DNA of 64,000 nucleotides from Bosea sp. 29B (GTDB lineage Bacteria; Pseudomonadota; Alphaproteobacteria; Rhizobiales; Beijerinckiaceae): contig NZ_LR733817.1 of NCBI RefSeq assembly GCF_902506165.1, positions 372,001 to 436,000 of the forward strand, given 5' to 3'. Below the pieces are notes generated by a model. The model saw only the letters and a program-made list of their open reading frames with translations, did not search any database and was not told the origin of the DNA. Positions 59,786 through 64,000 of this stretch are shown here, one piece after another; within the stretch, counting starts at the first letter, position 1; every line of letters starts with the position of its first letter. A program made the translations under genes and the position numbers.

Positions 59786-62700
59786 ATGGCCGCCCCTGCA
59801 CCCGTCTTCCGCGCCCCCTATGCCGAGGACGATGCCGCGATCGCCGGTCGCCTGCTCTCCGGCGGCCGCCGCGATCCCCTGGCCAAGGCGAGGATTGACG
59901 CCCGCGCCACGTCGCTGGTCGACGCGATCCGCACCCGCAAGGTCGGGCTGGGCGGCATCGAGGAATTGCTGCGCGAGTACTCGCTCTCGACCAAGGAGGG
60001 CCTTGCGCTGATGGTGCTGGCCGAGGCGCTGCTGCGCGTGCCCGACGCCGCCACCGCCGACCGGCTGATCGAGGACAAGCTCGGCCAGGGCGACTTCGCC
60101 CATCACGAATCCAAGTCGGACGCCTTCCTGATCTCGGCCTCGTCCTGGGCGCTCGGCATCACCGCCCGCATCATCCAGCCGGGCGAGACCCCGACCAGCA
60201 TCATCGGCAACCTCTCCAAGCGCCTCGGCCTGCCCGCCGTGCGCACCGCGACGCGCCAGGCCATGCGCGTCATGGGCAACCATTTCGTCCTCGGCCAGAC
60301 CATTGAGGAAGCGCTGAAGCGCGCCCGCTCCGGCTCGGGCAAGCTCTACCGCTACTCCTTCGACATGCTCGGCGAAGGCGCACGCACGCAAGGAGACGCC
60401 AACCGCTATTACGCATCTTACGCCGACGCGATCGACGCCATCGGCCACTCGGCCGGTAACGACAGGCTGCCGAACCGCCCGGGCATCTCGGTCAAGCTCT
60501 CGGCCCTGCATCCGCGCTATGAGGCAACCAATCGCGAGCGCGTGCTGGCCGAGTTGACGCCGAAGGTGATCGAGCTCGCCCGCCAGGCCAAGACCTACGA
60601 TCTCAACTTCACCGTCGATGCCGAGGAGGCCGACCGGCTCGAGCTCTCGCTCGACGTCATCGCCGCAGTGATGGCCGATGCCTCGCTCGCCGGCTGGGAC
60701 GGTTTTGGCCTCGCCATCCAAGCCTATCAGAAGCGCGCCGCGGCGGTGATCGACCACATCGCTGCCCTCGCCGAAACCTATGACCGCCGGCTGATGGTCC
60801 GCCTGGTCAAGGGCGCCTATTGGGACACCGAGTTGAAGCGCGCCCAGGAGCGCGGCCTGCCCGACTATCCGGTCTTCACCCGCAAGGCGATGACCGACCT
60901 GAACTACGAAGCCTGCGCCAGGCAGCTCCTGGCGCTGCGCCCGCGCATCATTCCCCAGTTCGCCACCCATAACGCACTGACCGTCGCGACCGTCGCCGAG
61001 CTCGCCGGCGACGCCGAGAATTTCGAGTTCCAGCGCCTGCACGGCATGGGCGAGGCGCTGTATGAGCGCCTGCTGCAGTCGGATTCCGGTTTCGCCTGCC
61101 GCACCTATGCGCCGGTCGGCGGCCATCAGGACCTGCTCGCCTATCTCGTCCGCCGCCTGCTCGAGAACGGCGCCAACTCCTCCTTCGTCTCGGTCTCCGG
61201 CGATCCGGACGTGCCGGTCGCGCAGCTATTGGTGCCGCCGGCCGACCTGATCGGCACGCCCAGCGCCGCCCGCCATCGCCGCATCCCGCTGCCGGCCGAG
61301 CTCTTCGGGACGAGCCGCCGCAACTCCGCCGGCGTCGAGCTCGGCGATGCGGAAAGCCTCGCGACCCTGCTCGCCGAGATCCACGCCGCAGCGGCCAAGC
61401 CCGTGCCCGAGGCCGTGCCGCTGATCGACGGCAAGCCCGGCTCCGGCACCGCCCGCGACGTGCTCTCGCCGATCGACGGCAAGCCGGTCGGCCGCGTCAC
61501 CGAGGGCGATGCCGCCAGCGCCGAGAGGGCGGTGGCCGCCGCCAAGGCAGGCTTCCACGCCTGGAACGCGACGCCTGCCCGCAACCGCGCCGCCAGCCTT
61601 CGCCAGGCCGCCGACCTGATGGAAGCGCGCCGCGGACCGATCCTGGCGCTACTCCAGTCCGAGGCAGGCAAGACGCTGGACGACGCCATCGCCGAGCTGC
61701 GCGAAGCCGTCGACTTCCTGCGCTACTACGCCGCCGAAGCCGAAACCAAGTTCGCCGTGCCGACCGCATTGCCCGGCCCGACCGGCGAGGAGAACCGGCT
61801 GATCCTGCGCGGCCGCGGCCCGTTCGTCTGCATCGCGCCGTGGAACTTCCCGCTCGCGATCTTCGTCGGCCAGGTCGCCGCCGCGCTCGTCGCCGGCAAC
61901 AGCGTCGTCGCCAAGCCGGCGCCGCAGACCCCGCTGATCGCCGCGCTCGCCGTGCGCCTCCTCCACGAGGCCGGAATCCCGAAGACCGCGCTGCACTTCG
62001 CTCCCGGCGACGGCAAGCTCGGCGCGGCGCTGATCGCGCACAGGGACGTCGCCGGTGTCGCCTTCACCGGCTCGACCGCGACCGCCCGGGCCATCAACCG
62101 CGCGCTTGCCAACAAGGACGGCCCGATCGTGCCGCTGATCGCCGAGACCGGCGGCCTCAACGCCATGATCGTCGACGCGACCGCGCTGGCCGAGCAGGTC
62201 GCCGACGACGTCGTCCTCTCCGCCTTCCGCTCGGCCGGCCAGCGCTGCTCGGCGCTGCGCCTGCTCGTCGTGCAGGAGGACGTCGCCGACAAGATGGTCG
62301 AGATGATCGAGGGCGCCGCCCGCGAGCTCACGCTGGGCGATCCGCGCGCGATCGAGACCCATGTCGGCCCGGTGATCGACGCTGCCGCCAAGGAGCGGCT
62401 CGACGCCCATATCGCCGCGATGCGCGCCGCCGGCCGCGTGACTTACGCCGGCAAGACGCCGTCATTGCCCGGCACCTTCGTCGCCCCGCACATCATCAGG
62501 CTCGACAAGGTCGCCGACCTCGCCGCCGAGCATTTCGGCCCGATCCTGCATGTCGTACGCTGGAAGGCGGGCCAGCTCGACAAGGTGCTCGCCGAGATCG
62601 AGGCGACCGGCTACGGCCTGACCTTCGGCCTGCATTCGCGCATCGAGACCACGGTCGAGCTGGTCATCGACCGGCTTTCGACCGGCAACATCTATGTCAA

Positions 62701-62878
62701 CCGCAACATGATCGGCGCGGTCGTCGGCGTGCAGCCCTTCGGCGGCCACGGCCTGTCGGGCACCGGCCCCAAGGCCGGCGGCCCGAACTATCTGCCGCGC
62801 TTCGCCACCGAGCAGACGGTGACGATCAACACCGCAGCGGCGGGCGGCAATGCCTCGCTGATCGCGATGGGGGAGTGA
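59786..62878 (+). CDS. putA: Bifunctional proline dehydrogenase / L-glutamate gamma-semialdehyde dehydrogenase
   Basis: 1030 residues. Proline dehydrogenase barrel at about 60–470 (FTVDAEEADRLELSLDV; RLVKGAYWDTELKRAQERG; YAPVGGHQDLLAYLVRRLLE) and aldehyde dehydrogenase at about 520–1000 with APWNFPLAIF, ETGGLNAMIVD and catalytic Cys in FRSAGQRCSALRLL. It lacks the N-terminal ribbon-helix-helix DNA-binding domain of E. coli PutA, so control falls to the divergent PutR. The ATG at 59786 has GGAG 8 bp upstream; earlier starts (TTG 59720, ATG 59741) lie in non-conserved sequence. Confidence 0.96.
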   Translation: MAAPAPVFRAPYAEDDAAIAGRLLSGGRRDPLAKARIDARATSLVDAIRTRKVGLGGIEELLREYSLSTKEGLALMVLAEALLRVPDAATADRLIEDKLGQGDFAHHESKSDAFLISASSWALGITARIIQPGETPTSIIGNLSKRLGLPAVRTATRQAMRVMGNHFVLGQTIEEALKRARSGSGKLYRYSFDMLGEGARTQGDANRYYASYADAIDAIGHSAGNDRLPNRPGISVKLSALHPRYEATNRERVLAELTPKVIELARQAKTYDLNFTVDAEEADRLELSLDVIAAVMADASLAGWDGFGLAIQAYQKRAAAVIDHIAALAETYDRRLMVRLVKGAYWDTELKRAQERGLPDYPVFTRKAMTDLNYEACARQLLALRPRIIPQFATHNALTVATVAELAGDAENFEFQRLHGMGEALYERLLQSDSGFACRTYAPVGGHQDLLAYLVRRLLENGANSSFVSVSGDPDVPVAQLLVPPADLIGTPSAARHRRIPLPAELFGTSRRNSAGVELGDAESLATLLAEIHAAAAKPVPEAVPLIDGKPGSGTARDVLSPIDGKPVGRVTEGDAASAERAVAAAKAGFHAWNATPARNRAASLRQAADLMEARRGPILALLQSEAGKTLDDAIAELREAVDFLRYYAAEAETKFAVPTALPGPTGEENRLILRGRGPFVCIAPWNFPLAIFVGQVAAALVAGNSVVAKPAPQTPLIAALAVRLLHEAGIPKTALHFAPGDGKLGAALIAHRDVAGVAFTGSTATARAINRALANKDGPIVPLIAETGGLNAMIVDATALAEQVADDVVLSAFRSAGQRCSALRLLVVQEDVADKMVEMIEGAARELTLGDPRAIETHVGPVIDAAAKERLDAHIAAMRAAGRVTYAGKTPSLPGTFVAPHIIRLDKVADLAAEHFGPILHVVRWKAGQLDKVLAEIEATGYGLTFGLHSRIETTVELVIDRLSTGNIYVNRNMIGAVVGVQPFGGHGLSGTGPKAGGPNYLPRFATEQTVTINTAAAGGNASLIAMGE

Positions 62879-62885
62879 CTAGCCC

Positions 62886-63005
62886 CCTTCTCCCCTCGGG
62901 GGAGAAGGTCCCGGCAGGGGGATGAGGGCGCCTCGACCGGGTGAGCCCTCCTTCCCTCATCCGTCAGCGCTACGCGCTGCCACCTTCTCCCCCGAGGGGA
63001 GAAGG
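62886..63005. repeat. Palindromic intergenic repeat, family A (copy 1)
   Basis: About 120 bp. It starts CCTTCTCCCCTCGGGGGAGA, itself a hairpin, passes GCAGGGGGATGAGGG and CCCTCATCCGTCAGCGC, and ends with the inverse CCTTCTCCCCCGAGGGGAGA. The whole unit can fold into a long stem. A second copy begins at 63885. It sits between putA and the convergent small gene and may act as a bidirectional terminator. Confidence 0.85.
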
Positions 63006-63014
63006 AAGAGCCTT

Positions 63015-63278
63015 CTACTCCGCCGCCCTTGCCGCCGCCTGCTTCAGCCGGGCGAGCGCTTCCTCGGCCCCGGCCTTGACTGCCGGATCCGTCACCTGCC
63101 CCTCTTGCGCGACCCGCTCCGCCAGCGCCGCGACGCTGAGCTCGCCGCCGGCGGCGACGAGCTTCAGCACCGCGTTCGACAGCACGTTCGGCCAATAGGC
63201 CGCGCCGCCCTTGGCCAGCCCCTTGGCCTTGCGGCCCTCGAATTCCTTGGTGAGCTGTTCGGGGGTTTTTCTGGCCAT
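63015..63278 (-). CDS. Conserved small hypothetical protein
   Basis: 87 residues, no membrane segment or cysteine. It begins MARKTPEQLTKEFEGRKAKG and ends in an Ala/Glu/Lys-rich helix; the central part (NVLSNAVLKLVAAGGELSVA) could be a short winged-helix-like domain. The ATG at 63278 is chosen because upstream sequence in this frame is repeat DNA. Function unknown; it lies between two palindromic repeats on the same strand as the next small gene. Confidence 0.7.
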   Translation of the reverse strand: MARKTPEQLTKEFEGRKAKGLAKGGAAYWPNVLSNAVLKLVAAGGELSVAALAERVAQEGQVTDPAVKAGAEEALARLKQAAARAAE

Positions 63279-63360
63279 GGCGCTGAGCTTTCGGTGAATC
63301 GTGTCTGAGCCGAGCTTATAGCAGCCTGCCGGCAAAGAGCGCGGGGCCTCTCCCTCCTCC

Positions 63361-63491
63361 GTCATGGTCGGGCTTGTCCCGACCATCCACGTCTTGCGCC
63401 GCCGATCGCAGACGCGCCCGCCAAGAATGGCCTCCGGCACCTTGTCGAAACCGGGCGAAGACGTGGATGGTCGCCACAAGGGCGACCATGA
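63361..63491. repeat. Palindromic intergenic repeat, family B (copy 2)
   Basis: Starts GTCATGGTCGGGCTTGTCCC, includes GACCATCCACGTCTT and AAGACGTGGATGGTCG, and ends CACAAGGGCGACCATGAC, so the two ends are inverse. It matches the copy at 32369–32466 at both ends but has a longer, different centre. Confidence 0.82.
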
Positions 63492-63518
63492 CGGAAGAGG
63501 CGCTCTCCCGGCGCCGAC

Positions 63519-63863
63519 CTACCGCTCCCCCCGCAGCGGAGTCGCCTCGAGCTGCGCCTTGTGTTTGGCGATGCGTCGCTCGGCCTCGCGCCAGGCTTGC
63601 CTGCCCTCGACGCCCTGGCCGCGCAGGCGGATCGCTTCCTGGAAGGTCGCGCGCATCTCGTCGGAGAGGGCCTGCATGAACTCGCCTGAGCATTGCAGGC
63701 TATCCGCCCCGCGACAGGCCTTGGCCCGCCGGCAATCCTTGCGGCCGCAGAAGCGCCAGCACTGCAGCAGTGTCGCGAACTGGCGCAGCATGATCGGCCG
63801 CTCACGCTGGAAGCGCTCGAACTCCTCGCGGGTCGCGCCGCGATGGTCGGGATTGCGAGGCAT
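63519..63863 (-). CDS. Conserved hypothetical Cys-rich protein
   Basis: 114 residues. The middle carries CWRFCGRKDCRRAKACRG followed by another Cys in LQCSG, a C-x3-C-x4-C-x5-C spacing that could bind zinc or an Fe-S cluster. Flanking parts are helical and charged (ATREEFERFQRERP; AWREAERRIAKHKAQLE). No signal peptide. I do not recognise the function. It is flanked by repeat copies of families A and B. Confidence 0.75.
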   Translation of the reverse strand: MPRNPDHRGATREEFERFQRERPIMLRQFATLLQCWRFCGRKDCRRAKACRGADSLQCSGEFMQALSDEMRATFQEAIRLRGQGVEGRQAWREAERRIAKHKAQLEATPLRGER

Positions 63864-63884
63864 GGAGTGTCCTCCAAATAGCCT

Positions 63885-64000
63885 CCTTCTCCCCTCGGGG
63901 GAGAAGGTCCGGCAGGGGATGAGGGCGGTACGACCGGGTGAGCGTTGTGCAGGACTTCCCTCATCCGTCAGCGCTTCGCGCTGCCACCTTCTCCCCCGAG
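63885..64000. repeat. Palindromic intergenic repeat, family A (copy 2, cut by window end)
   Basis: Same ends as the copy at 62886: CCTTCTCCCCTCGGGGGAGA at the start, GCAGGGGATGAGGGCGG in the middle and GCTGCCACCTTCTCCCCCGA at the edge. About 120 bp, so nearly complete. Only about 880 bp separates the two copies. Confidence 0.85.

Noticed and set aside
62886-64000. CRISPR array
   Set aside because: The repeats are long palindromes, irregularly spaced and of two families, with no short direct repeats or cas genes.

Overview
The window is high-GC DNA with dense, often overlapping genes. The gene families (AapJQM amino-acid importer, ethylmalonyl-CoA mutase MeaA, ComF–glutaredoxin–nitrilase–DUF1178 run, Lrp-controlled PutA, BolA, archaic Csu-type pili) are typical of Alphaproteobacteria of the order Hyphomicrobiales. 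The mix would fit a Bosea-like soil or water bacterium, but no rRNA or marker gene is present, so the genus is a guess.

Layout. 1–6.3 kb: end of an oligopeptide-type ABC importer with a divergent LysR regulator, then a YeiE/YeiH-like LysR and putative exporter pair, then an MFS transporter. 6.4–9.8 kb: aapM, aapQ and aapJ on the minus strand without an adjacent aapP. 9.8–10.4 kb: an AT-rich divergent control region with repeated GTTCTT/AAGAAC palindromes. 10.4–16.4 kb: the most interesting block, a co-directional run of an SsuABC/TauABC-like importer, a flavin nitroreductase, a RuBisCO-like protein (RLP, type IV), an overlapping cupin, and an Rrf2 regulator with four cysteines. It ends in a flavin reductase gene cut off by an IS3-family remnant that is itself fused to the tail of a LysR gene.

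17.8–19.2 kb: an OhrR-like redox regulator divergent from a secreted alpha/beta hydrolase. 19.6–24.3 kb: a compact four-gene archaic chaperone–usher pilus operon (spore-coat-U pilin, chaperone, usher, two-domain tip protein). 24.5–27.3 kb: a metallophosphoesterase, an amicyanin-like cupredoxin, an ECF sigma factor and its membrane anti-sigma factor. 27.3–28.4 kb: a degraded stretch with a radical-SAM stub, a small lipoprotein and tRNA-Glu(CTC).

28.5–36.9 kb: an old yellow enzyme with a clear terminator, comF–grxC–nitrilase–DUF1178, a MarR regulator with an MFS transporter and an SDR, an RraA-like protein, and a PLP aminotransferase divergent from an Lrp regulator. 37.6–48.7 kb: a periplasmic amidohydrolase, meaA, a secreted serine protease, a DUF1989 protein, a J-domain protein, an M14 carboxypeptidase, BolA, an MFS transporter and a thiolase. 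48.9–57.8 kb: a GH19-like muralytic protein overlapping a DUF4087 exported protein, two EamA permeases, a D,D-carboxypeptidase, a His-rich COG0523 GTPase, a GNAT-like protein and an acyl-CoA synthetase. 57.9–64 kb: an NMT1-like binding protein, divergent putR/putA, two small conserved proteins and two families of long palindromic intergenic repeats.

Functional themes are import and breakdown of organic acids, amino acids and organosulfur compounds. The RLP–cupin block is the best candidate for an incompletely described pathway. By analogy with Rhodospirillum rubrum, where an RLP and a cupin act in succession on methylthio-pentulose phosphates, it could scavenge sulfur from a methylthio-sugar. 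The transporter, nitroreductase and Rrf2 regulator in this arrangement are not part of the pathway as I know it.
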